From JAFLCL01 sp964502175 (GTDB taxonomy: Bacteria > Myxococcota_A > Polyangia > Polyangiales > Sandaracinaceae), in assembly GCA_964502175.1 (NCBI GenBank), contig CAZCVE010000050.1, positions 1 through 64,000 on the forward strand: a DNA stretch of 64,000 nt. Direction: 5' to 3'. Below, piece after piece: positions 19,602 through 28,393 of the stretch. Under the pieces are notes generated by a model. That model saw only the letters and a list, made by a program, of their open reading frames with translations, was not told where the DNA came from and made no database searches. The position numbers were made by a program, and so were the translations under genes. Position 1 is the stretch's first letter, and each line of letters begins with the position of its first letter.

Positions 19602-19874
19602 CTAGGCGGGGGCGACCTCCGGATCGAGGCCGTTCATGAGACATCCGACGAAACGCGGCGAGCTGCTGCGCGGCTTCGTCGAGGAGGCTTCGCTACCAAT
19701 TCGCGTACGCCAGGTCGACGTCGTGCCGCGATAGCTCGCCTGCGCAGTACCGCGCGTGAGCTGCAGTGACGCGCCCACGAGGCGACACGCGAGCGCGTTC
19801 CCCAGCGATCCCTCGAGGAGCAATCCCTCGAGGTGCTTCGCGGTGTGCGGCGGTCGATGTTGCGTGAGGTCCAT
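19602..19874 (-). CDS. Small protein of unknown function (or a non-coding RNA)
   Basis: A possible 90-residue protein (starts MDLTQHRPPHTAKHLEGLLLEG). It has no recognised domain and no signal peptide. In favour of a real transcription unit, a good sigma-70-type promoter lies just upstream (19923-19951) and a hairpin with T-rich tail lies just downstream (19544-19572). Against a protein, its third codon positions are clearly less G/C-biased than those of neighbours, and no strong RBS is seen. A structured RNA of about 370 bases is a fair alternative. I looked for tmRNA, RNase P RNA and SRP RNA signatures and did not find them. Confidence 0.4.
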   Translation of the reverse strand: MDLTQHRPPHTAKHLEGLLLEGSLGNALACRLVGASLQLTRGTAQASYRGTTSTWRTRIGSEASSTKPRSSSPRFVGCLMNGLDPEVAPA

Positions 19875-19922
19875 GGGAGCGCTCTCGGCAGCGGGTGCAT
19901 CAGTACACGCCGCGGGTGAGCG

Positions 19923-19951
19923 TACGTACGCCGCGCGCAACGCAGAGTCAA
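19923..19951 (-). promoter_or_regulatory. Sigma-70-type promoter for the unit at 19602-19874
   Basis: On the minus strand TTGACT (19951-19946) is followed after 17 bases by TACGTA (19928-19923), close to the -35/-10 consensus with ideal spacing. Transcription would start near 19916, giving a leader of about 40 bases to the ATG at 19874. The sequence is A/T-enriched compared with its surroundings. Confidence 0.5.
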
Positions 19952-19973
19952 ACGAAAAAGTTTTCTCGCGCGC

Positions 19974-20618
19974 TCAGCGGGGCGACGAAGGTCGCGCGCG
20001 CGCTGGCGTGCAGCAGCGGAAGCCCACGAGGCCTCCGGCGAGATCGGGAGCCTGGAAGAAGCCGTCGTTGGGGCGACAGACCGACTGGCTCTCGCTGTTG
20101 TGCGCGCCGCCGCCGCGCAGCTCGTGCAGCGTGCCCGAGCGGTCGAAGCCGCTCGTCCACTCCCACACGTTGCCCGAGAGATCGAAGACGCCTTCGGGGC
20201 TCACGCACTCGGGGTGCGAGCCGCTCTCGCGCACGGGCCGCGTCTCAGCGTCGTCGTTCCACTCCATCGCGTTGCAGCGGTGCGGCTCCCACGTGTCGCC
20301 ATAGGGCAGGCGTCGCGCGGGATCGCCGGTGCCTTCACACGCGCGGCTCCACTCTTCTTCGTCGCAGAGCCGAAAGCCCGACGCGCGACACGCGCGATCT
20401 GCGTCAGGGTACGAGACGCCGACCGTCGGAAGCTCGCCGACCGCGGGGAGGGCGTGGCCTTCGTGGATCACGGCCTCGTGACGATCGATGCAGTACGAGC
20501 CGAGCTGCACCATCCGCTCGGGGCACGGTGGCGCGCTCGGCCTCAGCGACGGCGCGTCGCGATCACAGCCGATGCAGGACAGCGAGAGCGCGAGGACGAC
20601 GAAGACCAGAGAGCGCAT
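19974..20618 (-). CDS. Formylglycine-generating-enzyme-like (SUMF1 family) lipoprotein
   Basis: A 214-residue exported protein with signal peptide and lipobox-like SCIGC (Cys18). The mature part is a compact FGE-sulfatase domain: CPERMVQLGSYCIDRHEAV at the start, GVSYPDADRACRASGFRLCDEEEWSRAC, DLSGNVWEWTSGFDRSG, LRGGGAHNSE and LVGFRCC at the end. Most bacterial proteins of this type do not make formylglycine; they are used as binding or structural folds, and true FGEs are cytoplasmic. As a lipoprotein it probably belongs to the first group. It starts 23 bases after the MopE-like gene stop on the same strand and is likely co-expressed. Confidence 0.85.
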   Translation of the reverse strand: MRSLVFVVLALSLSCIGCDRDAPSLRPSAPPCPERMVQLGSYCIDRHEAVIHEGHALPAVGELPTVGVSYPDADRACRASGFRLCDEEEWSRACEGTGDPARRLPYGDTWEPHRCNAMEWNDDAETRPVRESGSHPECVSPEGVFDLSGNVWEWTSGFDRSGTLHELRGGGAHNSESQSVCRPNDGFFQAPDLAGGLVGFRCCTPARARPSSPR

Positions 20619-20641
20619 CGAGCCGGAGAGTAGAGGAAAAG

Positions 20642-23599
20642 TCAGTAGGCCCAGCGGGCGTCGACTCGGTAGACGATCGGGCGAGCGCCAGTGCGCATGC
20701 TGCGGAGGACGACGTCGAGCTGGAGGTAGCGGTGGCGACCGAGCGCGCACGACGTGAGGTCCGCCGGCGTGGTGGTGAACGGACCGCAGGCCACGGAGCC
20801 GGTGAAGTCCGTCGGGCTGTCCGAGGCGCGCACCGTCACTTCGACGGCCGTGTCGGCCGGCACGTCGGCGACCCACGAGGCTTCGTTCCAGTACGCGAGC
20901 GCGTAGCCGGAGTCGAACACCTGGTACCAGTGACCTTCGGGCGCGGTGAACGTGCGGAGGAGGTGTCCGGTCATGTCGGAGTAGCTGTAGAGCTCCTGAC
21001 CGGGCGAGACCGGGTAGCGCGCGAGGTGCGCGCACGTCGTCGAGTCGTAGACGTTGACGTAGCCGCCGTAGCGGTTGGGCGCCCAGATGCGGCCCATGCG
21101 ATCGACCGCGATGCCGTGCGGGTTGCCGTCGGCGGGGAACGAGGGGATCGCGATGCCGCAGCGCGCCGCGCCCGTTGCCGGGTCGTAGGCTTCGATGCGG
21201 TTGGCGCCGTACGCCGTGCCCCACACGGAGCCGTCGGGGTGAACCGTGATGCCGGTGATCGGGTTGGCGATCGGCGTGGCGACCTGCGCGAACGTCGTGC
21301 GGTTGATCGAGTGCATCGGGCCGCCGCCGCTCCAGCTGCCGAACCACATGCGGCCCGCGCCGTCCGCGGCGAGGCCGTACGAGGACGTGTTCGGGATGCT
21401 CGTCTGCGTGCCGTCGGCGATGCGGATGCGGATGGTGGGCGTCGAGCCCGTCCAGACGTAGCCGTCGGGATCCACCGCGAGGCCGTAGACGTTCACCGGC
21501 ACGTCGTACTGCGTGATCAGGCGACACGTCGGCGGTGAGGTGGTCGTGTCCACGTCGGTGCCGCTCACGCGGTAGACACGGCGTCCGTTGTAGGCGCCAG
21601 CCCAGACGTTTCCTTCGGCATCGATCGCGACGCCGCGGATCAGGCCGGTCGCTCCTGCGGCGCGGCAGATGAGGTTGCCGGCCGTGTCGAGGTGGACGAG
21701 GTTCGAGACGTTGATGTTCGCGGGATCGGAGAAGCCGCGGTTGCCGACCCACACGCTGCCGTCGAACGCGACCGACGTGCGCGACGGATTCTGTCCGTAG
21801 CTCGAGCGGATCCAGTTCACCGCGCCCGTCGTGGTGTCGAGCTGGGCGACGGTGCCCATGTTGGTGACGGCGATGTAGATGTAGTCGAACGTCAGCGAGC
21901 CCTCGCCGAGCGTGATCGCGCCGGGGTGATCCATGTCCTCGACGACGCCGTCGCAGGTGCGGCCCGGATCCATGCAGTCCGCGGGGCGATCCCACGTCTC
22001 CGTGTAGCAAGGCTCCGGAGGACACGTGCCGCACGCGTTGGTGGTGCCTTCGTCGATCGTGCCGTCGCAGTCGTCGTCGTCGCCGTCGCACGTCTCGACC
22101 GGCTCGGGGCCGCACTCGCCGCAGCGGTTCGCCACGTGCTCGTCGACGCGCCCGTCGCAGTCGTTGTCGAGGTCGTCACAGACCTCCGTGGGGTTGCAGA
22201 AGCCGCACGCGTTCGAGCCAGCGGACCAGCGCTCGTCGGCCTCGCCGTCGCAGTCGTCGTCCTCGCCGTTGCAGATCTCGGGGATCGGTCCGACGCCGCC
22301 CACGCACGCGCTCCACTCCGCGAACTCGGTCGGCCCTTCGCAGGTCTGCCGGCCGGGCGTGCAGCGTCCGACGTTGTCGGTCTCGGGCGGCCCGAGGAAG
22401 CAGTCCTGCATCAGGCCGGCCTCGCAGGTGCAGCCGTCGTCTGGCGCGCCGTCGCAGTCTTCGTCGCGACCGTTGCCGCACGTCTCTGCGGGCACCGCGC
22501 CGCAGCGACCGCAGCGGTTGGTCACGCCTTCGTCGGCGACGCCGTTGCAGTTGTCGTCGCGCTCGTTGCAGGTCTCGGTGACGCCGGGGTGCACCGCGGC
22601 GTCGTCGTCGTCGCAGTCGAGCGGCCACGCCGAGCCATCGGAGTCGGCATCTCGACAGCCCTCGTCGATCAGCGCGTCGCAGTCTTCGTCCACGCCGTTG
22701 GCGGTCCCGCCCGCGCACTCGGCGCCGGGGAGGAGCTGGCCTTCGCACGCGTCCCAGCGCGCTTCGTCGCCAGTGACGATGCAGTCGCGCACGCCACCGC
22801 GGCATGCGCCTTGGCCGTCGGTCGCGAACGGGCCTTCGTAGCAGGGCTGGTTCGTGGGCGGCATGCACTCGCACGACGTCATCGGATCGCAGAGGCAGCG
22901 GTAGTCGCAGTCGCAGTCCTCGTCCGTGAGGCCGTCGCAGTCGTTGTCGAGGTCGTCGCCGCAGAGCTCGGTGAGCGCGTCCGTCGCGCAGACGCCGCAC
23001 GCGTTGCGGAGGCCTTCGTCGACCATGCCGTCGCAGTCGTCGTCCTCGAAGTTGCAGAGGTCCGCGGTGTCTTCGGTGGTCGGCGCGCGCTCGCCGCGGC
23101 ACTCGCCGGGCATGCCGACGTCGGTGCAGACCGCGACGCCTGGACGACAGAGGCCGACGCCGCTCGTGCCCGTCGCGCCCGTGTAGCAAGAGACCGTCTG
23201 GCCTACGTCGCAGCCGCAGCTCGCCTCGTCGACGCCTTCGTTGCAGTCGTTGTCGACGCCGTCGCCGCAGAGCTCGGGCTGACCGCCGTGCACGGTGGGA
23301 TCGAGGTCGTTGCAGTCGTCGCCCGAGGGGCACGCGGCATCGATCGTGAAGTGACCGTCGCGATCGACGTCGACGCACGCAGGTCCGCCGTCCGCTCCAC
23401 CGCCGCCTCCGTCGCGCTGACCCGCGTCGCTGCGCGGGACGCAGATGCGATCGATGCAGGTGAAGCCGTCTTCGCAGTCTGCGCTCGTGCTGCACGACTC
23501 GACGGGCGTGCTCGCACAGTCGCAGCCGGCCACGGCGGGCAGAAGGAAGAGGGCGAGCGAGAGGGGAAGACGGACGAGACCGGCGGAGGTGATGCGCAT
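20642..23599 (-). CDS. MopE-like cysteine-rich repeat lipoprotein with beta-propeller
   Basis: A 985-residue surface protein, ATG start after GGAGGAG. It has a signal peptide with lipobox AVAGC (Cys26). About residues 40-560 hold many copies of an Asp/Cys motif (LCNFEDDDCDGMVDEG, CNGEDDDCDGEADE), the putative metal-binding MopE/PF11617 type, with probable calcium binding by the Asp-rich loops. Residues from about 590 on form a beta-propeller of SMP-30/NHL type (NVWAGAYNGRRVYRV, GLAVDPDGYVWTGS, GIAVDRMGRIWAPN), closed by a beta-sandwich C-terminus. Long proteins of this design are frequent in Sandaracinus-like and Polyangium-like genomes. The function is unknown; the FGE-like lipoprotein gene follows. 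Confidence 0.87.
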   Translation of the reverse strand: MRITSAGLVRLPLSLALFLLPAVAGCDCASTPVESCSTSADCEDGFTCIDRICVPRSDAGQRDGGGGGADGGPACVDVDRDGHFTIDAACPSGDDCNDLDPTVHGGQPELCGDGVDNDCNEGVDEASCGCDVGQTVSCYTGATGTSGVGLCRPGVAVCTDVGMPGECRGERAPTTEDTADLCNFEDDDCDGMVDEGLRNACGVCATDALTELCGDDLDNDCDGLTDEDCDCDYRCLCDPMTSCECMPPTNQPCYEGPFATDGQGACRGGVRDCIVTGDEARWDACEGQLLPGAECAGGTANGVDEDCDALIDEGCRDADSDGSAWPLDCDDDDAAVHPGVTETCNERDDNCNGVADEGVTNRCGRCGAVPAETCGNGRDEDCDGAPDDGCTCEAGLMQDCFLGPPETDNVGRCTPGRQTCEGPTEFAEWSACVGGVGPIPEICNGEDDDCDGEADERWSAGSNACGFCNPTEVCDDLDNDCDGRVDEHVANRCGECGPEPVETCDGDDDDCDGTIDEGTTNACGTCPPEPCYTETWDRPADCMDPGRTCDGVVEDMDHPGAITLGEGSLTFDYIYIAVTNMGTVAQLDTTTGAVNWIRSSYGQNPSRTSVAFDGSVWVGNRGFSDPANINVSNLVHLDTAGNLICRAAGATGLIRGVAIDAEGNVWAGAYNGRRVYRVSGTDVDTTTSPPTCRLITQYDVPVNVYGLAVDPDGYVWTGSTPTIRIRIADGTQTSIPNTSSYGLAADGAGRMWFGSWSGGGPMHSINRTTFAQVATPIANPITGITVHPDGSVWGTAYGANRIEAYDPATGAARCGIAIPSFPADGNPHGIAVDRMGRIWAPNRYGGYVNVYDSTTCAHLARYPVSPGQELYSYSDMTGHLLRTFTAPEGHWYQVFDSGYALAYWNEASWVADVPADTAVEVTVRASDSPTDFTGSVACGPFTTTPADLTSCALGRHRYLQLDVVLRSMRTGARPIVYRVDARWAY

Positions 23600-23666
23600 G
23601 GAAGCTCCTCCGGTCAGGGTACAGAAAAACAGCGGTCGGAGGTGCGGGTTTCCCCGAAACGATCGC

Positions 23667-24602
23667 GTGAAGAGGCTGGTACCGTTCGCGCGCGTGTTGC
23701 GCGTGCTGCTCGTGCTCGTGTCGTTCCTGGTCACCGTCGCGACGGTGGTGTTCTTCGTCGAGCGCGGCGCCACACCGCTCCACCTCACGCGGCCACGCGC
23801 CGAGCTCGAGGCGCGCGCGCCGGAGGACGACGAGACGCTCGGGCCGGGTCTGCACCTGGCAGGCTCGGGCTCGAACCTCGTCGTGACGCGCGCGCTCGCG
23901 GCGGCCTACCGAGTCTCGCGACCCGGCGATCGTGTCGTCGTGCACGACTCGATCGGATCGACGGGCGGGGTGCGCGCGGTGGCGAGCGGCGCGATCACGA
24001 TCGGCCTCGTCGCTCGGCCGCTCAGGCCTGCCGAGCGCGAGCTCGGCCTCACCGTGATCGCCTATGCGCGCGTGCCGATCACGCTCCTCGCTCACCCCGA
24101 CGTGCGGGATGGCGACATCGCCACGGACGAGATCGTTCGCTCGCTCCGCGGCGAGAGCACGCGCTGGCGCGACGGCACGCCGCGCGTGTGGCTGCTCCGT
24201 GAGCGCGGCGACGCGGGGAGCGCGGTGGTCGCGTCGCAGATCGCCGGCTTCGGAGATGCCGAAGAAGATGCGATCGCGTCGGCCCGCTTCCGCGTCGTCT
24301 ATCACGACGACGAGCTGATCCGCTCGATCCTCGGCCTGCGCGGCGGCGTGGGCATCGCGGATCTCGCGCAAGCGCGGGTCAACGCGCCGACGGCGCGCGT
24401 GCTCGCGGTGGACGGGCGCATGCCGTCGGTCGTCGCGGTCTCGGACGGCTCGTACCCGTTCTTCAAGGATCTCTCGTTCGTGATGCACGACGCGACCGAC
24501 CCGGCGATCGCGCGCTTCCTCGCGTTCGCGCGGAGCGACGAGGGGCGCCGCGTGATCGCCGCCGCGGGCGCCGCGCCCTTGCCGCTCGACGAGGCGCCGT
24601 GA
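23667..24602 (+). CDS. PstS-like periplasmic substrate-binding protein, membrane-anchored
   Basis: A 311-residue protein with an N-terminal helix (LRVLLVLVSFLVTVATVVFF). It then has a PBP-like domain: LHLAGSGSNLVVTRALAAAYR and HDSIGSTGGVRAVASGAITIGLVARPL correspond to the SGS and GxGxxGFxxG-type phosphate-binding loops of PstS. The rest continues through DEIVRSLRGESTRW to the C-terminal LSFVMHDATDPAIARFLAFARSDEGRR. The GTG start was chosen from position; the frame is open upstream. Its TGA overlaps the GTG of the histidine kinase (24599-24602). It probably senses an oxyanion for that kinase rather than feeding an ABC importer, as no transporter gene is near. Confidence 0.83.
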   Translation: MKRLVPFARVLRVLLVLVSFLVTVATVVFFVERGATPLHLTRPRAELEARAPEDDETLGPGLHLAGSGSNLVVTRALAAAYRVSRPGDRVVVHDSIGSTGGVRAVASGAITIGLVARPLRPAERELGLTVIAYARVPITLLAHPDVRDGDIATDEIVRSLRGESTRWRDGTPRVWLLRERGDAGSAVVASQIAGFGDAEEDAIASARFRVVYHDDELIRSILGLRGGVGIADLAQARVNAPTARVLAVDGRMPSVVAVSDGSYPFFKDLSFVMHDATDPAIARFLAFARSDEGRRVIAAAGAAPLPLDEAP

Positions 24603-25861
24603 GCGCGACGGGCGAGCCCACGACGGCGAGCGCGGAGCAGGTGGGACGCGGTGCGATCGCGGGCACGCTGCGCGAGCGGCTGGCCCCCTTGCTCGTGCTC
24701 TTCGGTGCGCTCTTCGCCGTGTCGGCGCCGCTCGCGTTCTTCGTGATGGGCGCGCGCGAGCTCGACGAGCGCGGGAGCACGCTCGCGTCGCAGGCGGCCG
24801 AGACGCTCGCGCGCTACGCCGAGGAGCAGCCGGTGCTCTGGCGCTACGACTCGCTCAAGCTCGTCGAGCACCTGAGCTACTTCGAGACGCAGGCCGACGT
24901 GGTGCGCATCGACGTGGTCGACGCCCACGACGTGCCGATCGACGCGCGCTCCTACGAGCAGCCCGCGGAGTCGCTCGCGTGGACCCCTGCGCCGATCGAG
25001 GTCGGCGGGCGCCGTCTCGGCACGGTGTGGGTGGGCTCGAGCCGCGCGGCGCTCAGGCAGCGCGCGATCGTGCTCTTGCTCGGCTTCACGGTGCTGTCGA
25101 TCGCGCTCGCGTTCTTCGTCTACGTCATCGCGCTCCGCAACGCGCGCTACGCCGAGGACCGCATCGCGGTGCTCGTGGAGCGGCTCGCGGCACGATCGAC
25201 GGAAGAGCGCGTGCGCGCGCTGCGCCTCGCCGCGATCGCCGCACAGGAAGAAGATCGTCGCGCGATCGCGCGTGATCTCCACGACTCCGTCGCGCAGTCG
25301 CTCACGGCGATCCGCATCCAGACGGAAGTGCTCGCCGCGCACCTCGGCAAGCCCGAGCCCGAGGCGCGCGCCGCCGCGGACAAGCTCGTGCACGGCATCG
25401 CCGAGGGCACCGATCAGACGATCGAGGAGGTGCGTCGCGCGCTCGCGCGTCTGCGACCGGCAGCGCTCGACGAGATCGGCCTGCGCGGCGCGATCGAGCG
25501 GCTCGTGGACGACGCGGGCGAGCGCCTCGAGATCGACATCGAGCGTGTGCTCGAGCCCCCCGCGGAGCTGCCGACCACGGTCGAGACGGCCGTGTACCGC
25601 ATCGTGCAGGAGGCGCTGACGAACATCGTGAGACACGCCCGCGACGCCAAGCACGCGCGCGTGTCGATCACGGCGTCGGGCGCGATGCTCGTGATCGAGA
25701 TCGAAGACGACGGCGCAGGCCTCGTCGTGCGCGAGGGCCACGAGGGCAGCGGCCTCCGCGGCATGCGCGAGCGCGCCGAGCTCCTCGGCGGCCGCTTCGA
25801 CGTGACGGCCCTCAGCCCTCGCGGCTCACGCATCCGCGCCGAGATCCCCGCGAAGCCCTGA
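24599..25861 (+). CDS. NarL/DesK-type sensor histidine kinase
   Basis: A 420-residue membrane kinase. Two predicted helices (about 25-50 and 157-178) enclose a periplasmic sensor of about 105 residues. After a HAMP-like linker comes the HisKA_3 motif RAIARDLHDSVAQSLTAIR (phospho-acceptor His near 228). The HATPase domain has the N box RIVQEALTNIVRHARDAK, IEDDGAGL and GSGLRGMRERAELLGG. This class usually signals to a LuxR-type response regulator, and none is in the window, so it is an orphan here. The GTG start overlaps the stop of the substrate-binding protein gene, which makes a joint sensing unit likely. Confidence 0.93.
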   Translation: MSATGEPTTASAEQVGRGAIAGTLRERLAPLLVLFGALFAVSAPLAFFVMGARELDERGSTLASQAAETLARYAEEQPVLWRYDSLKLVEHLSYFETQADVVRIDVVDAHDVPIDARSYEQPAESLAWTPAPIEVGGRRLGTVWVGSSRAALRQRAIVLLLGFTVLSIALAFFVYVIALRNARYAEDRIAVLVERLAARSTEERVRALRLAAIAAQEEDRRAIARDLHDSVAQSLTAIRIQTEVLAAHLGKPEPEARAAADKLVHGIAEGTDQTIEEVRRALARLRPAALDEIGLRGAIERLVDDAGERLEIDIERVLEPPAELPTTVETAVYRIVQEALTNIVRHARDAKHARVSITASGAMLVIEIEDDGAGLVVREGHEGSGLRGMRERAELLGGRFDVTALSPRGSRIRAEIPAKP

Positions 25862-25903
25862 CCCTGCAACGAGGACCGCTCACGTGTGGTATGGGTCGCG
25901 AGC

Positions 25904-26995
25904 ATGCTGACCAACCTTCAGGTCCGGAACATGAGGCGGTTCGGCTCGCCCGGCGTCTCGTTCGACCTCGGCGCGATGACGGTGCTCGTCGGGCCCAACA
26001 ATGCCGGCAAGAGCACCCTCATGGACGCGGCATTCCTCGCGTGCAGTCGGAGGCGTGAGGAAGCGCTGGGTCGAATCGTTCGTCGTCGTGTGGGGCTGTC
26101 GCATGCCGCCCGATGGATCGCGCACGCTGGGCAACAAGACGCGAGCAAGTCGGAGTTGGTCGGAACGTTCGACGATGGGGGCATCGTGCAGGTGAGCATC
26201 GAGGCCCGGGAACAAGTCCCGTCTCGGCTTCTCAGCGGCTGGAAGCACCGAGCGGAGGGCGAGCTGACCTCCCTCATGGTTTCGGCGAGACACTCGGCGA
26301 ACGCTGATGTGGTGGCGTCGGGTGAGACTGTGTTCGACGCGGGCAACGGGTACCGAGCATTCGTCCATGACCATGCGGAGCTCGCGGTGCCCGGGGGCTG
26401 GCTCATCGACACGAAGTTGATTCGCGACGACGAACAGAGCGTCGCGCGCGAGTACTCGGAACTCGTCGAGCCCGACATCTCGCAGGAGGGTCGGCTCGTG
26501 AGCCTGCTCAAGGACGCCGTTCCGTCTTTGGCTGGGCTCTCGACGATTCGGCTCTTGCTCAACGTCGACAAGGTTCCGTACTTGGCGTTCGGCAACGGAA
26601 AGGGGCCCATGCTGCCCTTCGCCAGCATGGGCGACGGTGCGCGGCTGCTGTTCCGCATCGCGCTCGACGCCGCGGGTGCGGACCCCGGCTCGGTGCTCCT
26701 GATCGAAGAGCCGGAGTTGCACCAGCACCCCGCAGCGGTGCGAGCACTCGGTGACTTGCTCCTCACGCTGCCGAAGCGAGGCGTGCAAGTGGTGTTGACG
26801 ACGCACAGCCCGGCCATGCTGGAGGTGCTGCTCGGGGCCGGCCAGGAGGTAGGTGGCCTGGACCTCTGCGTTGCGTCGGTCGCCGCACACGGCGGTTCCA
26901 TCAGCACGATTCGCGGCGCAGAGTTGCGAACGGGGTGGCGCGAGTTTGCGAAGAAACACCTCGCCACATTCGACCCCAAGTACAGGGCCCTGTAG
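25904..26995 (+). CDS. AAA family ATPase (RecF/OLD-like ABC ATPase fold)
   Basis: A 363-residue ATPase: Walker A GPNNAGKST (about 30-38), a short signature-like SMGDGARLLFRIAL, Walker B VLLIEEPELHQHP and the H-loop TTHSPAMLE. The two halves are separated by about 220 residues of unconserved sequence with no long coiled coil and no TOPRIM domain. Such single-domain ATPases occur in anti-phage systems with a nuclease partner, but no partner gene is next to it. Codon use is noticeably less G/C-biased than in neighbours, which suggests horizontal acquisition. The ATG at 25904 is preferred; a GTG at 25886 is also in frame. Function unknown. Confidence 0.85.
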   Translation: MLTNLQVRNMRRFGSPGVSFDLGAMTVLVGPNNAGKSTLMDAAFLACSRRREEALGRIVRRRVGLSHAARWIAHAGQQDASKSELVGTFDDGGIVQVSIEAREQVPSRLLSGWKHRAEGELTSLMVSARHSANADVVASGETVFDAGNGYRAFVHDHAELAVPGGWLIDTKLIRDDEQSVAREYSELVEPDISQEGRLVSLLKDAVPSLAGLSTIRLLLNVDKVPYLAFGNGKGPMLPFASMGDGARLLFRIALDAAGADPGSVLLIEEPELHQHPAAVRALGDLLLTLPKRGVQVVLTTHSPAMLEVLLGAGQEVGGLDLCVASVAAHGGSISTIRGAELRTGWREFAKKHLATFDPKYRAL

Positions 26996-27001
26996 TCGAC
27001 G

Positions 27002-28369
27002 CTAGAGCGCGGCGAGGACGTCGTAGCCGGTGAGGATGTACGTGGCGTTCGCGGGGAAGTCGCGCACGAGCACCGCGGGGCTCTCGGGGGTGATCATGCC
27101 GGCGAGGAGCTTCACCGGGGTCTCGATGTCCACGTAGCGGAAGGGCTTCTGCATGATCGAGCGCACGGGCTGCTCGCGGATCTTCTCGTCCGAGATCATG
27201 CGCGAGTAGACGTCTGCCTCGCGGAGGGAGCCCACGATGCGGCCCTGGCGCAGCACGCTGATCTGCGAGAAGTCGTTCTCGCGCATGCGCGACACGGCGC
27301 GCTCGACGGTGTCCGTCTCCTCGACGCCGACCACCGACGTGACCTCTTTGTTCTTCACCAGCTCGCGCGCCGTCGGTCCCGCGACCGGCTCGTAGCCCAT
27401 CGCGCGCATCCAGTCGGGGTTGAACATCTTGCCGACGTAGCGGGTGCCGTGATCGTGGAAGACCACGACGACCGTCTCGCCTTCCTCGAACTGGTGCTTG
27501 AGCTGGTGGAGGCCCGCGATCGCCGAGCCCGCGGAGTTGCCGACCCAGATGCCTTCCTTGCGCACGATCTCGCGCGTCCAGATGGCGGCGTCGCGGTCGG
27601 TCACTTTCTCGAAGCCGTCGATCAGCGAGAGGTCCACGTTCTGCGGGACGAAGTCCTCGCCGATGCCCTCGGTCACGTACGGATAGATCTCGTTCTTGTC
27701 GAAGATCCCCGTCTCCTTGAGCTTCTTGAAGACCGAGCCGTACGTGTCGATGCCCCACGCCTTCATGCGCGGGTTCTTCTCTTTCAGGTAGCGCGTCGTG
27801 CCGGAGATCGTGCCGCCCGTGCCGACGCCGACGACGAGGTGATCGATCTTGCCCTCGGTCTGCTCCCAGAGCTCGGGGCCCGTGGTCTCGTAGTGCGCGG
27901 CGCTGTTCGAGAGGTTGTCGTACTGGTTCGCCTTCCACGAGTTCGGCGTCTCGCGCTCGAGGCGCGAGCTCACCGAGTAGTAGGAGCGCGGGTCTTCGGG
28001 ATCGACGTCGGTCGGGCAGACGATGACCTCGGCGCCGAACGCGCGGAGGGCATCGACCTTCTCCTTCGACTGCTTGTCGGTCGTGGTGAAGATGCACTTG
28101 TAGCCCTTCACGATCGCCGCCATCGCGAGGCCCATGCCGGTGTTGCCGCTCGTGCCCTCGATGATCGTGCCGCCGGGCTTGAGCGCGCCGCTCTTCTCGG
28201 CGTCTTCGATCATGCGGAGCGCCATGCGGTCTTTGATCGAGTGGCCGGGGTTGAACGTCTCGACCTTCGCCCAGACGGTCGCGGGGATGCCGCGCGTGAC
28301 CTCGTTGAGGCGAACGAGCGGGGTCTTTCCGATCGTGCCGAGGATGCTGTCGTGACGGTTGAACGGCAT
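27002..28369 (-). CDS. cbs: Cystathionine beta-synthase (PLP enzyme with CBS domain pair)
   Basis: A 455-residue enzyme joining homocysteine and serine to cystathionine (transsulfuration). The PLP lysine is Lys46 in NPGHSIKDRMA. The phosphate-binding GTSGNTGMGLA, GVGTGGTISGT and GNSAGSAIAG are present. The C-terminal part (about 340-455) is a pair of CBS domains (VERAVSRMRENDFSQISVLRQGRIVGSL, then PVRSIMQKPFRYV), which bind adenosyl compounds and regulate activity in animal CBS. This architecture separates it from cysteine synthases. It stands alone: the AAA gene is convergent, and the MNIO gene ends 47 bases upstream on the same strand. Confidence 0.93.
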   Translation of the reverse strand: MPFNRHDSILGTIGKTPLVRLNEVTRGIPATVWAKVETFNPGHSIKDRMALRMIEDAEKSGALKPGGTIIEGTSGNTGMGLAMAAIVKGYKCIFTTTDKQSKEKVDALRAFGAEVIVCPTDVDPEDPRSYYSVSSRLERETPNSWKANQYDNLSNSAAHYETTGPELWEQTEGKIDHLVVGVGTGGTISGTTRYLKEKNPRMKAWGIDTYGSVFKKLKETGIFDKNEIYPYVTEGIGEDFVPQNVDLSLIDGFEKVTDRDAAIWTREIVRKEGIWVGNSAGSAIAGLHQLKHQFEEGETVVVVFHDHGTRYVGKMFNPDWMRAMGYEPVAGPTARELVKNKEVTSVVGVEETDTVERAVSRMRENDFSQISVLRQGRIVGSLREADVYSRMISDEKIREQPVRSIMQKPFRYVDIETPVKLLAGMITPESPAVLVRDFPANATYILTGYDVLAAL

Positions 28370-28393
28370 GGCCGTGCGACCGTAGCAGACGCA

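Noticed and set aside
19602..19955. tmRNA or RNase P RNA
   Set aside because: The plus strand has GGGGGCGACCTCCGGATCGA, slightly like a tmRNA start, but no tRNA-like 3' end or tag frame. No RNase P core motif is present.
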